A DNA stretch of 64,000 nt from CAUJGQ01 sp042408665 (GTDB lineage Bacteria; Chloroflexota; Dehalococcoidia; CAUJGQ01): the NCBI GenBank assembly GCA_042408665.1, contig JBHOQW010000106.1, forward strand, positions 10,274 through 74,273, read 5' to 3'. The position numbers and the translations under genes are program-made. Below are positions 45,127 to 53,954 of this stretch, in pieces; the first letter of the stretch is position 1, and the number at the start of each line of letters is the position of its first letter. Below the pieces are notes generated by a model that saw nothing but the letters and a program-made list of their open reading frames with translations, had not been told where the DNA came from and ran no database searches.

Positions 45127-45205
45127 GAGTGTTGCGTGCTGAGCGATGAGTGGTCGGCAGCTCCCCTACACCGCGCTCAGCACGCATCGCTCAGCACTGG
45201 TCAGC
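45127..45205. repeat. Palindromic array of degenerate 7-base units (element 1)
   Basis: Perfect 13-base arms TGCGTGCTGAGCG (45133-45145) and CGCTCAGCACGCA (45174-45186) surround a 28-base middle, and outside them units such as GAGCGAT and GCGTGCT repeat every 7 bases. The stop codon and last codons of the dehydrogenase gene (stop at 45191) lie within the right side of the element. Two more elements of this style occur at 57213 and 59403. Confidence 0.55.
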
Positions 45206-46288
45206 AGGGGCCAGGGCGGCCTCCATGGGGCGAGCGCGGGGCAGGCCGAGGCTGTCGGCCAGGTCGTCCAAGGTCTTGACCACGGAGACGTGCAGGGGGA
45301 TGCCGTGAGCGACCCGCTCGGCGCGCGTCTCGAACTCCCGCTGGCCTGGGAGGAGCACCGGCCTGGCCGGGTCCGCCGGCTCTGCCGTGCGGAAGGTGCG
45401 CTGCATGGCGTCCATCATCGCCTTGAACTCCTCCACGGGCCGGAAGGCGTCGATGCGCCACGCGGCGAAGAAGTGGCCCACGCCGCCGCCGTACTGGCCC
45501 AGGGCCATGCTGTACCCGGCACCGGAGAGCACACCGGTGAAGACGTCCACCATCACCCCCAGGCAGTAGCCCTTGTAGGAACTGGTCTCTTCGCGCGAGC
45601 CGAGGGGCGTGAGCCCGCCCTCGCGGTAGACGGTGGCGATGTCGGTGGTGGGCCGTCCCTCGCCGTCCAGGGCCCAGCCGGGTGGGATCGGTTTGCCCTC
45701 GCGCAGGGCGATCTCCAGCTTGCCCATAGCGACGGTGCTGGTGGCCAGGTCCATGAGGAAGGGCTGCTCGCTGCCGGCCGGGGCGGCCACGGCGATGGGG
45801 TTGGTGCCGATCATCTTCTTTTTGGCGCGCGTGGGCACGAACCACGGCCCGGCGTTGGTCATGGCCAGACCGATCATGTTCTCCGGCACGGCCATGAGGG
45901 CATAGTAGCCGGCGGCGCCGAAGTGACGGCTGTTGAAGACCGCCACGCTGCCCATGCCCACCGCCCGGGCCTTCTCGATGGCCAGGCGCATGGCCCGGTA
46001 GCCGGTGATCAGGCCGAGGCCGCGGTCGCCGTCGATCAAGGCCGTGGCGGGCGTCTCGCGCACCACGCGGATGGTGGGGCGAGGGTTGACGCGCCCTTCT
46101 TTGAGGGCCGGCGCGTAGGAACCGTGCGAGGGCAGGTGCGCGATGCCGTGCGAGTCGATGCCCATCAGGTCGGCCTCGATCAGGATCTCGGCGGCCAGAC
46201 GGGCGTCGGCCGGCTCGACGCCGAGGTGGGTGAACACCCGTGCGGTGAAGTCGATCAGCTCCGCGGCGGTGTACCGGATCGTGGTCAT
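45191..46288 (-). CDS. Ldh2/malate-lactate dehydrogenase family oxidoreductase
   Basis: A 365-residue NAD(P)-dependent dehydrogenase of the Ldh_2 (YlbC/MDH-2) family. Typical stretches are GIDSHGIAHLPSH, SRHFGAAGYYALMA, TNPIAVAAPAG and YKGYCLGVMVDVFTGVLSG. Members reduce pyruvate, oxaloacetate or delta-1-piperideine-2-carboxylate; the substrate is not known here. GGGAGCG precedes the ATG at 46288. The final residues and stop codon come from the palindromic element 45127-45205, so the C-terminus may have been altered by its insertion. Confidence 0.92.
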   Translation of the reverse strand: MTTIRYTAAELIDFTARVFTHLGVEPADARLAAEILIEADLMGIDSHGIAHLPSHGSYAPALKEGRVNPRPTIRVVRETPATALIDGDRGLGLITGYRAMRLAIEKARAVGMGSVAVFNSRHFGAAGYYALMAVPENMIGLAMTNAGPWFVPTRAKKKMIGTNPIAVAAPAGSEQPFLMDLATSTVAMGKLEIALREGKPIPPGWALDGEGRPTTDIATVYREGGLTPLGSREETSSYKGYCLGVMVDVFTGVLSGAGYSMALGQYGGGVGHFFAAWRIDAFRPVEEFKAMMDAMQRTFRTAEPADPARPVLLPGQREFETRAERVAHGIPLHVSVVKTLDDLADSLGLPRARPMEAALAPADQC

Positions 46289-46406
46289 ACGCGCTCCCCA
46301 AACGGGCAAAGGCCCCATGTTGCGTGCCGGGCCACCCCGGCGGGCGGTCCAGCCGCCGCATTCTACCACGCCCGGCGCGCGGCCCGGGATAGAGCGGGGG
46401 TGATGG

Positions 46407-46467
46407 CCCTCACCCCGGGCCCCTCTCCGGCACGCGGGAAAGGGGTGACCGAAGGCCGGGGTGAGGG
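46407..46467. repeat. Palindromic CCCTCACCCC intergenic repeat
   Basis: CCCTCACCCCGG (46407-46418) is perfectly complementary to CCGGGGTGAGGG (46456-46467), with CCCCTCTCC and AAAGGGG pairing inside. It lies between the Ldh2-family gene and tenA. Repeats of this style are scattered through Chloroflexota genomes; that is from general knowledge, while the palindrome is seen directly. Confidence 0.6.
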
Positions 46468-46481
46468 GTGCGTGCCGGGCG

Positions 46482-47153
46482 TCACACCGGCCAGCGCTCC
46501 TGCTCCCACGCCATCTGCCAGAAGGCCAGCTCATACCGGCTGGAGGTGAGGAATGCCTGTTCCATGCGCCGGTGCACATCCGGCGGGGCGCCCGCCGCCA
46601 GGCGGTCCACCAGCTCCCGGCACCACTCGGCTAGGGCGGCGAACTCCGGGTCGGCGTACATCTCCACCCACTTCGCGTAGCGCGGCTCTGGGGGCAGGCC
46701 ACGTGCCTTGAGCGCGCACCCGATCTCGCTGAACCCCCACATGCACGGCAGCAGCGCCGCCGCCAGCTCGACGAAATCGCCGGTGGCGGCCACGCGCAGG
46801 AGGAAATCGGTGTAGGCGCGCGTGGCGGGCGCCATCTCCTCCCGCTCCAGCTCCTCGGGCGTGATGCCGAACTCGCGCGCGTAGGAGCGGTGCAGCTCCA
46901 TCTCCGTGCGCGCCGTGGCCTGAAGCAGGTCGGCGAAGCGGGTGAGGGTGGCCAGGTCCGGCGCGCGTGCGGCGGCCAGCCCGAACAGGCGGCAGTACTC
47001 GATCAGGAACCGGTAGTCCTGCCGCACCCAGTGCTTGAACTTCTCCAGGTCGAGCGTGCCGTCGCCGATGCCGCGCACGAACGGGTGCTCGTGCTGCGCC
47101 CGCCACACCGGCTCGGCCAGCGCCCGCAGGTGATCGGTAAACCGCCCGCTCAT
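46482..47153 (-). CDS. tenA: TenA-family aminopyrimidine aminohydrolase
   Basis: A 223-residue helical protein with the TenA active-site residues: Cys137 in ALLPCMWGFSE, Asp46 in RQDYRFL and the C-terminal Glu. It hydrolyses aminopyrimidines from degraded thiamine to recover the pyrimidine (HMP). It is the last gene of the cytX-tenA-like-tenA operon under the TPP riboswitch at 49306-49410. The ATG at 47153 begins the family-typical N-terminus and is 15 bases after the upstream gene's stop at 47169. Confidence 0.92.
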   Translation of the reverse strand: MSGRFTDHLRALAEPVWRAQHEHPFVRGIGDGTLDLEKFKHWVRQDYRFLIEYCRLFGLAAARAPDLATLTRFADLLQATARTEMELHRSYAREFGITPEELEREEMAPATRAYTDFLLRVAATGDFVELAAALLPCMWGFSEIGCALKARGLPPEPRYAKWVEMYADPEFAALAEWCRELVDRLAAGAPPDVHRRMEQAFLTSSRYELAFWQMAWEQERWPV

Positions 47154-47168
47154 CGTTTCACCCGTCGC

Positions 47169-47840
47169 CTAGCGTCCGCCGACGGCTGCGTACAGCGTAT
47201 CCCAATACATCAGCTCGTAGGCCTGAAGCAGGCGGGCCGCGCGGCGCACGGCGCGCTCGTCCGCCCCGCGCGCCAGCCCCTGCGCGATCACCGCCAGGCT
47301 GTCCGCCTCAAAGGTGGGCGGCGCGGCTGCGAACTGGTCGAAGAAGCGCACGTCCGCCTCTGCCAAGCCATAGCGCTCGCGCAGGGCGCGGCTCATGCGA
47401 CCGCAGCTCTGGCCCCAGGCGGGGAAGTTGACGAGATAGGCGGCCGCCACCTCCGCCTCCGAGCCGTACAGCGCCAGCCAGGCCATGTAGCAGGTGTAGG
47501 CGTGGGCCCCCGGCAGCGGCTCGTAGGCGGCCAACGCCGCCTCATCCATCCCCAGCGCGCGGGCGAAGGCCAGCAGCGCCGAAAACGCCGCCTGCTCGCC
47601 GGCCAGCGTGCCCAGGAAATAGTCCCGTGCCGGCGTGCCGCCGAAGCGGCTCACCAGGTGGGCCACGCTGCGCAGGTCGCTGCCGATGATGAAGTACTGC
47701 TCGCCGGCAAAGGTGCGTAGGGCCTCGCGCGGCAGCTCTCCCGCCTCCAGGGCGCGCAAGTACCGGTGCCCGAGCAGCTTCTCCTCCACCGGCGCGATCT
47801 CGCGCCGGATCGCCGCCACCAGCGCCGCCGCATCGCTCAT
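47169..47840 (-). CDS. TenA-like protein lacking the catalytic cysteine
   Basis: A 223-residue relative of TenA and PqqC-like helical proteins. The usual LPC motif is replaced by NFPAWGQSCG, so the catalytic cysteine is shifted away, suggesting a different activity. Asp/Glu and Tyr residues in the cavity are partly kept (GEQYFIIGSD, AYTCYMAWLA). I chose the ATG at 47840 with GGAGGG upstream; it begins one base after the cytX stop. The operon position implies a role in thiamine precursor salvage. Confidence 0.85.
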   Translation of the reverse strand: MSDAAALVAAIRREIAPVEEKLLGHRYLRALEAGELPREALRTFAGEQYFIIGSDLRSVAHLVSRFGGTPARDYFLGTLAGEQAAFSALLAFARALGMDEAALAAYEPLPGAHAYTCYMAWLALYGSEAEVAAAYLVNFPAWGQSCGRMSRALRERYGLAEADVRFFDQFAAAPPTFEADSLAVIAQGLARGADERAVRRAARLLQAYELMYWDTLYAAVGGR

Positions 47841-47841
47841 G

Positions 47842-49218
47842 TCACGATCCCTCCACCACCCCGGCAAGCCGGGTCCGCAGTGCGAGCCGGCCCAGCACGG
47901 CGTGCAGCACGAACGCCACGATAAAGCTTGGCAGCGTGGCCCCGAGCTGGGGCGCCAGGCCGTCCACGTTCAGGCCTTTGACGTGGATGCCGGCGATCGC
48001 CAGGTAGAGCGCGGCGCCGATTGCCCACACCACCACCGCCAGCCAGTTCACCCCGCCGCGATACCAGTAGGCCCCACGCGGCTCGTACAGCTCCTGCACC
48101 GCGTAGCGGCGGCCGTGCAGGACGTAGTAGTCGGCGGCCAGCACGCCGAGCAGGGGCACAAACACCGAGCCGATGAGCAAGAGGAAGCTCTCGTACTGGG
48201 CCAGGGGGATGGTCCAGCCGGCCAGCAACACCACGGCACAGATGGCCACGATCAGCAGGCGATGGCTCAGCCACGGGAACAGGTTCTCGATGGACAGGGC
48301 GGTGGAGTACACGTTGGCGAACGCCTCGTCCGTCTCGTCGGCAAGGAGGATGAGCAGCGCCGCCCAACCCGCTGTCAGACCGGCGATGGCCGTGAGCATG
48401 GGCGAGATGGGCGCGTTCGGGTCAGAGGCCACGTTCACCGCCAGCACCAGCAGCGCGCCCAAGGCGTAGAACCACACCTGCGGCACGAAGTAGCCGGCCG
48501 CCGTGCCCCAAAAGGCGGAGCGGGTGTCGCGCGCGAAGCGGCTGTAATCAGCCACCAGCGGGAACCAGGAGATGGGCAGCGCTACCACCAGGTCCACGGC
48601 CAGCCAGAACGACATACTGCCGTCGCCGGGTCGGGACAAGACCTTGCCAATGTCGTAATTGACCAGCAGCGCGCCGGTGATCCATAGCGTGGAGAGCAGC
48701 ACCAGCCAGACGATCGAGACCTTGAGCAGGCGCGTGACGCGGATCGGGCCCGAGAGCGCCAGCACCAGGGTGAGCGCGGTGAAGAACGCCACCCACAGGT
48801 GGTAGAGCGAGCGCAGGCCGAACACCTCCTTCATGAGCACGTCGGCGGCCTGCGCCATCACGATCACCTCGAACGTGGCCCAGCCGAGCAACTGGAGAAT
48901 GTTCAGCGCCGTGGGCAGGTAGGAGCCGCGCAGGCCCAGCGGCGCGCGGAGCAGCACCATCTGGGGCACACGTACATCGGCCCCCACCGCCGCGCCGATG
49001 CCCAGCAGCACGTTGCCGATCACGGCGCCCACTAAGATGGCCAGCAGCGCCTGCGTGAGCCCCAGCCCGGGCACCAAAAAGGTGCCTACCACCATCACGA
49101 GAAAGCTGATGCCCAAGTCGGCCCACAGGACGAAGTTGTCCCACAGGCCCAGCACCTGCCGGTGAACCGGCACCGGCCGGATGCCCACTTCGTCGTCGTG
49201 CAGGAGAATGGCGGCCAT
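47842..49218 (-). CDS. cytX: NCS1-family permease, putative hydroxymethylpyrimidine transporter
   Basis: A 458-residue permease with about 12 hydrophobic helices and NCS1 motifs (WDNFVLWADLGISFLV near residue 30 and PISWFPLVADYSRFARD). Located directly after a TPP riboswitch and before two TenA genes, it fits CytX, an importer of a thiamine pyrimidine precursor. AAAGGAG lies 8 bases before the ATG at 49218. Its mRNA carries the riboswitch and terminator described separately. The substrate is inferred from the context. Confidence 0.92.
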   Translation of the reverse strand: MAAILLHDDEVGIRPVPVHRQVLGLWDNFVLWADLGISFLVMVVGTFLVPGLGLTQALLAILVGAVIGNVLLGIGAAVGADVRVPQMVLLRAPLGLRGSYLPTALNILQLLGWATFEVIVMAQAADVLMKEVFGLRSLYHLWVAFFTALTLVLALSGPIRVTRLLKVSIVWLVLLSTLWITGALLVNYDIGKVLSRPGDGSMSFWLAVDLVVALPISWFPLVADYSRFARDTRSAFWGTAAGYFVPQVWFYALGALLVLAVNVASDPNAPISPMLTAIAGLTAGWAALLILLADETDEAFANVYSTALSIENLFPWLSHRLLIVAICAVVLLAGWTIPLAQYESFLLLIGSVFVPLLGVLAADYYVLHGRRYAVQELYEPRGAYWYRGGVNWLAVVVWAIGAALYLAIAGIHVKGLNVDGLAPQLGATLPSFIVAFVLHAVLGRLALRTRLAGVVEGS

Positions 49219-49256
49219 GGCGCGCTCCTTTCCTGCGGAAGCGCGCGGCGGCACCA

Positions 49257-49294
49257 CGAAAACCGCCCCGGCCGGGCCAGCGAGCCGGGGCGGT
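49257..49294 (-). terminator. Intrinsic terminator of the TPP riboswitch
   Basis: On the coding strand ACCGCCCCGGC (plus 49284-49294) pairs with GCCGGGGCGGT (plus 49262-49272), an 11-base stem with an 11-base loop, followed by TTTT. It sits between the riboswitch aptamer and cytX, so thiamine pyrophosphate binding would favour this terminator and stop transcription. Confidence 0.85.
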
Positions 49295-49305
49295 CCTCAA
49301 CGAGA

Positions 49306-49410
49306 CCGATCGCGCTTCCTTCGCTGGCATTACCCAGATCAGGTTCGGCGGTCGGCGGCGGATCGGCCGCCCTCTCAGCCCGGCTCCCCGAGCTCCCGCA
49401 TCGCGTCTGC
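49306..49410 (-). promoter_or_regulatory. TPP (thiamine pyrophosphate) riboswitch
   Basis: The coding strand has the THI-box landmarks in order: CTCGGGGAGCC, CTGAGAGGGCGG (plus-strand TCTCAG at 49373-49378), ACCGCC, GAACCTGATCTGGGTAATGCC, then AGCGAAGGAAGCG. These match the conserved aptamer of the TPP riboswitch class. It precedes cytX with a terminator, so it should shut off the operon by attenuation when TPP is plentiful. Confidence 0.95.
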
Positions 49411-49424
49411 GGTTGTCGGCACTG

Positions 49425-49453
49425 ACGATACCCCCGCCCGATCCGTCCGTCAA
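49425..49453 (-). promoter_or_regulatory. Housekeeping promoter of the cytX operon
   Basis: TTGACG (plus 49448-49453) and TATCGT (plus 49425-49430) on the minus strand are separated by exactly 17 bases, close to the sigma-70 consensus. Transcription would begin just before the riboswitch. Confidence 0.75.
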
Positions 49454-49535
49454 GGCCCGCGCCGACGCGGGGCTTCCCTTGCGGCCGCTCCTGCCATAAC
49501 CTGTCATCCTGATCCTCTCCCCGCGGGCCGCTCCC

Positions 49536-52262
49536 ATGCGCAGCGACGACCGCCTCACCCCTGCCCGCCGCCAGTACCTGCAGCTCAAGCGCCGCCACCC
49601 GGACGCGCTGCTCCTCTACCGCATGGGCGACTTCTACGAACTGTTCGATGAGGACGCCGTCACCGCGGCGCGCGACCTGCACATCACCCTCACCTCGCGC
49701 GAGTTCGGCAAGGGCAACCGCGTGCCCATGGCCGGCATCCCCTACCACGCCCTCAGCTCGTACCTGCGCCGTCTGCTGGCCAAAGGCCACCGCGTTGCCA
49801 TCTGCGAGCAACTCTCCGAGCCCGGGCGCGGACTGGTGGAGCGCGATGTGGTGCGCGTGCTCTCGCCCGGCACGGTGGCCGAGCCGGGCCTGCTCCCCGC
49901 CCGTGAGAACAACTACCTCGTCGCCCTCTGCCCCGCCCGAGACGGCGTGGGTCTGGCCTACGTCGACGTCAGCACCGGCGAGTTCGCCGCCACGGAGTTC
50001 GCGGCCGGGGATGAACCGGCGCTGGCCGCCGAGCTGGCGCGCCTCTCCCCCGCCGAATGCCTCTTCCCCGAGGGGCGGCCGCCGCCGGTTGAGCCGGGCT
50101 GTCCGCTCACCGCCTGCCCGCCACGCTGGTTCCAGGAGGGGCCGGCGCGCGAGCGTCTGCTTCGACACTTCGCCACCGCCTCGCTAGAACCCTTCGGCTG
50201 CGAGGGACTGCCGTTGGCCACCGCCGCCGCAGCGGCCGCCCTGGCTTATGTCGAGGGCACCAATCGCGACCTCCTCCGCCTGTTGCGCGGCCTGCACACC
50301 TACACCACCGGCGCCTACATCGCCCTGGACGCGCACACCCGCCGCAACCTGGAGCTGACGCGCGCCGCCCGCTCCGGCGAACGCGCCGGTTCGCTGCTGG
50401 CCGCGCTGGACCACACCCGCACCGCCATGGGCGGCCGCCTCCTGCGCCGCTGGCTCAACCAGCCCCTGTGCGATGTGGCCGCCATCAACCGGCGCCTGGA
50501 CGTGGTGGAGGCGCTGGCACGCGATCACGACCGGCGCGCCGCCCTGCTGGCCGCGCTCGAGGCGGCGGGCGACCTGGAGCGGCTGGCGGGGCGGGCGCGC
50601 CAGGGTACGGCCACGGCGCGCGACCTCCTGGCCTTGGCCGCCGGCCTGCGCGCGGCCGGCACCATCGCCGCGCTGGCGCCCCCGGACGAAGGCGACGCGC
50701 CCGCCCAGGCGCTGGCCGCGCTTCTGGCGCGCGTAGACCCGGCGTCGGAGGTGGTGGGCCTGGTTGAGCGGGCCGTGAGCGACGACGAAGGGCAGCCGGT
50801 GCGGCGCGGGTTCGACCCCGAGCTGGACGAGCTCACGAGCGCGGTCGAGAACGCGCAGGCCACGCTCCTGGAAATGGAGCGGCGCGAGCGGGAGCAGACC
50901 GGCATCCGCTCGCTCAAGGTCGGCTTTAACAAAGTCTTTGGCTACTACATCGAGGTGACGCGACCGAACCTGAAGCTGGTGCCCGAGCGGTACATCCGCC
51001 GCCAGACGCTGGCCAACGGCGAGCGGTTCGTCACACCGGAACTCAAGGAGTGGGAAGCCCGCATCCTGCGGGCGGAGGAGCGCATCGAGGCGCGCGCCCG
51101 CGAGGTGTTCGCCGGCGTGGTCGAGGCGGTAGGGGCGCAGGTAGACCGCCTGCTTGCCACGGCGCACGCTCTGGCCGAGCTGGACGTGCTGGCCACCTTT
51201 GCCGAGCTGGCCGTCACACGCCGCTACACCCGCCCCGTGCTGGACGAGTCCACCACGCTCCGCATCCGCGCCGGCCGCCATCCGGTGGTGGAACTGGCGC
51301 TGGAGGCAGGCGCCTTCGTGCCCAACGACACCGACCTAGACGCCACGGCGCTGGACGCGCGCCGAGAAGGCGGGCCGACGGGCGCGGCCCGGATTATGCT
51401 CATCACCGGCCCGAACATGGCCGGCAAATCCACCTACCTGCGCCAGGTGGCGCTGATCGTGCTGCTCGCCCAGGCCGGCTGCTTCGTGCCGGCGGAGGCG
51501 GCGCACATCGGGGTGGTGGACCGCATCTTCACCCGCATTGGTGCCCAGGACGACCTGGCCGCCGGCGCCAGCACCTTCCTCGTGGAGATGGTGGAGACGG
51601 CGGCCATCCTCCGCCACGCCACCGACCGCTCGCTGCTCATCTTCGACGAGATCGGGCGCGGTACCGGTACCCTGGACGGTCTCACCATCGCGCAGGCGGT
51701 AGTGGAGGACGTGCACGATCGCGTCCGGGCGCGCACGTTGTTCGCGACCCACTTCCACGAGCTGACGGCACTGGCCGAACGGCTGCCCGCCATGCGCGTG
51801 GCCAGCATGGCCGCTGTGGAGGAAGGCGGACAGGTGGTATTCCTGCGGCGGCTGGTGCCGGGCGGCGCCGACCGCAGCTACGGCATCCACGTGGCGCGCC
51901 TGGCCGGCCTGCCCGAGCACGTCACCCGCCGCGCCGAGGCGCTGCTGGCCGAGATGGAGCGGATGCAGGAGCGGCTCCCACCACCCGACGCTCCCGCCGG
52001 CTCTCTGCCCGAGCGACGGGGACACGAGCGCGCATCTCTGGATGGCTGCCCCGTGTGTGCGGCGGCCCGGCTGGAGCGACTGCTGGCCGAGGTGCGCGCT
52101 CTCAACCTGGCCGCCACCACGCCCATGCAGGCGCTGAACTTCCTCTTCGAGCTCCAGCAGCGGCTGGCGGCTCCGGAGGCGTGCATCTGCCCCGGCAGGG
52201 CCGGCGCCCGGCCACGACTGGCCCTCATCGAGCCCGCGCGTCCCAGCGAGTGGTTGCCGTGA
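49536..52262 (+). CDS. mutS: DNA mismatch repair protein MutS
   Basis: A 908-residue MutS1 protein. The mismatch-reading Phe-x-Glu is F33-Y-E35 in GDFYELFDED; the ATPase has GPNMAGKST, DEIGRGTGTLDG and a TFATHFHELT-type motif (LFATHFHELTALA). It recognises mispairs and recruits MutL. The start ATG at 49536 is preceded by only a weak ribosome site. The gene ends with TGA overlapping the GTG start of mutL. The promoter is unclear and is probably in the 75 bases beyond the cytX promoter. Confidence 0.97.
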   Translation: MRSDDRLTPARRQYLQLKRRHPDALLLYRMGDFYELFDEDAVTAARDLHITLTSREFGKGNRVPMAGIPYHALSSYLRRLLAKGHRVAICEQLSEPGRGLVERDVVRVLSPGTVAEPGLLPARENNYLVALCPARDGVGLAYVDVSTGEFAATEFAAGDEPALAAELARLSPAECLFPEGRPPPVEPGCPLTACPPRWFQEGPARERLLRHFATASLEPFGCEGLPLATAAAAAALAYVEGTNRDLLRLLRGLHTYTTGAYIALDAHTRRNLELTRAARSGERAGSLLAALDHTRTAMGGRLLRRWLNQPLCDVAAINRRLDVVEALARDHDRRAALLAALEAAGDLERLAGRARQGTATARDLLALAAGLRAAGTIAALAPPDEGDAPAQALAALLARVDPASEVVGLVERAVSDDEGQPVRRGFDPELDELTSAVENAQATLLEMERREREQTGIRSLKVGFNKVFGYYIEVTRPNLKLVPERYIRRQTLANGERFVTPELKEWEARILRAEERIEARAREVFAGVVEAVGAQVDRLLATAHALAELDVLATFAELAVTRRYTRPVLDESTTLRIRAGRHPVVELALEAGAFVPNDTDLDATALDARREGGPTGAARIMLITGPNMAGKSTYLRQVALIVLLAQAGCFVPAEAAHIGVVDRIFTRIGAQDDLAAGASTFLVEMVETAAILRHATDRSLLIFDEIGRGTGTLDGLTIAQAVVEDVHDRVRARTLFATHFHELTALAERLPAMRVASMAAVEEGGQVVFLRRLVPGGADRSYGIHVARLAGLPEHVTRRAEALLAEMERMQERLPPPDAPAGSLPERRGHERASLDGCPVCAAARLERLLAEVRALNLAATTPMQALNFLFELQQRLAAPEACICPGRAGARPRLALIEPARPSEWLP

Positions 52263-53944
52263 CCGTGTCATCGCCATCGCGCCATCCCATCCGCGTGCTG
52301 CCGCCCGACGTCGCCGAGCGGATCGCCGCCGGTGAGGTGATCGACCGTCCCGCGGCCGCCGCCAAGGAGCTGATCGAAAACGCGCTGGATGCCGGCGCCC
52401 GCCATATCCGCGTGGAGGTGCGCGGTGGCGGGCTGGAGCTGCTGCGCGTGGCGGACGACGGGTGCGGCATCCCGGCCGAGGAGATCGAGCTGGCGGTCGC
52501 CCGGCACGCCACCAGCAAGATCGCCCGCTTCGAGGACCTGGGCCGCCTCACGACGCTGGGGTTCCGGGGGGAGGCGCTGGCCAGCATCGCCGCCATCGGC
52601 GAGGTGACGCTGAGCAGCGCCGTGCCGGGTGCACCGGCCGGGGCGGGCGTGACGGTGCGCTTCGGCCAGGTGCTGGAGCGCGGCACGCGCGCCCGCACCC
52701 CCGGCACCACCGTCACGGTGCGCGACCTGTTCGGCAACGTGCCGGCGCGGCGGGCGTTCCTCAAGGCACAGCGCATCGAATCGGCGCGCATCGGCGAGAC
52801 CGTGCGCCGCTACGCCGTCGGCCGGCCGGACGTGAGCTTCACGCTGGTGTTCGACGGCCGGCTGGCCTTCCACAGCGATGGGAGCGGCGACCTGCGCCGG
52901 GTCCTGGCCGCGCTCTACGGCCCCGGCGTGACGGAGTCGCTGGCCCCGCTGCGCGGCGAACTCCCAACCGGCGGGCGGCTGCACGGCCTGGTTAGCACGG
53001 GCGGCCCCTGGCACAGTGGCCGCCAGCATGTGCTGCCTTTCATCAACGGGCGCTGGGTGCGGGTGGGCACGCTGCCGGCGGCGGTGGAGGCCGCCTATCG
53101 CCCCTTCGCGCCGGCCGGCCGCCACCCGCTGCTGGTCCTGTTCCTGGAGGTGCCGCCGGACCAGGTAGACGCCAACGTCCACCCCGCCAAGCTCGAGGTA
53201 CGGCTGCGTGAGGACGAGGCGGTGACGGAGGCGATCCGCGCGGCGGTGGCCGCGGCGTTCGGACGCACGCCGGCCGGCGCCGGCGCCAGCCTGTCCTTGC
53301 AGTACCGACTGCCACTCGCCCGTACCCGGCGCGAGCGGCGGGTGGCCGAGCCGGAGGCGGGTTACGGGCGGGGCGGCCCGCCGGCCGAGGAGCTGCCGGC
53401 CGGGCTGCGCTTTCTGGCCACCGCGCGCGACGGCCTGATCGTGGCCGAGGGAGACGACGGCCTGTACCTGGTGGACCAGCACCGGGCGCACGAGCGGGTG
53501 CTGTTCGAGGCGTTGCAGGCCGGCGTGGGCGAAGGACCGCAGGCGCTGTTGGAGCCGGCGCTGGTGCGCCCCTCACCGGCCCAGGCGGCGCTGCTGGCGG
53601 CGCGGGCGGAGGAGCTGGCGACGCTCGGCTTCGTGCTGGAGGGCTTCGGCGCCGGGGCACTGGTGGCGCGGGCGGTGCCGGGCGCTCTGGGGAGCCTGGA
53701 CGCGGAGACACTGGCGGCCCTGCTGGAGGCGGCCATGAGCGACGCGGCCGATTGGCGGGAGCGGCTGCTGGCCACCGCCGCCTGCCGCGCCGCGGTGAAG
53801 AAGGGCCAGCCGCTCGACGCCGGGGCGGCCCGCGCCCTGCTGGAGCGGCTCACGTCGGCGCGCGCCCCAGCCGTATGCCCGCACGGCGCACCCGTCGTGG
53901 TGCGGCTGGCCGACGGGCTCCTGGCACGCCTGTTCCGGTGGTAG
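52259..53944 (+). CDS. mutL: DNA mismatch repair endonuclease MutL
   Basis: A 561-residue protein with an N-terminal GHKL ATPase (E40-N41, DDGCGIP, GFRGEALASI) and a C-terminal domain carrying endonuclease motifs: VDQHRAHERVLFE (like DQHAxxExxxxE, with Ala changed to Arg), ACRAAVKKGQ and CPHGAP. It therefore seems to be the nicking type of MutL. The start is GTG at 52259, whose GTGA overlaps the mutS stop, giving coupled translation; a GTG two codons later is an alternative. The linker between domains (residues about 340-400) is low complexity. Confidence 0.94.
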   Translation: MTVSSPSRHPIRVLPPDVAERIAAGEVIDRPAAAAKELIENALDAGARHIRVEVRGGGLELLRVADDGCGIPAEEIELAVARHATSKIARFEDLGRLTTLGFRGEALASIAAIGEVTLSSAVPGAPAGAGVTVRFGQVLERGTRARTPGTTVTVRDLFGNVPARRAFLKAQRIESARIGETVRRYAVGRPDVSFTLVFDGRLAFHSDGSGDLRRVLAALYGPGVTESLAPLRGELPTGGRLHGLVSTGGPWHSGRQHVLPFINGRWVRVGTLPAAVEAAYRPFAPAGRHPLLVLFLEVPPDQVDANVHPAKLEVRLREDEAVTEAIRAAVAAAFGRTPAGAGASLSLQYRLPLARTRRERRVAEPEAGYGRGGPPAEELPAGLRFLATARDGLIVAEGDDGLYLVDQHRAHERVLFEALQAGVGEGPQALLEPALVRPSPAQAALLAARAEELATLGFVLEGFGAGALVARAVPGALGSLDAETLAALLEAAMSDAADWRERLLATAACRAAVKKGQPLDAGAARALLERLTSARAPAVCPHGAPVVVRLADGLLARLFRW

Positions 53945-53954
53945 GTTCTGGCCG

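Noticed and set aside
51050..52258. N-terminal extension of the mutL frame inside mutS
   Set aside because: It overlaps mutS in another frame and is not MutL-like; mutL begins at the GTG at 52259.
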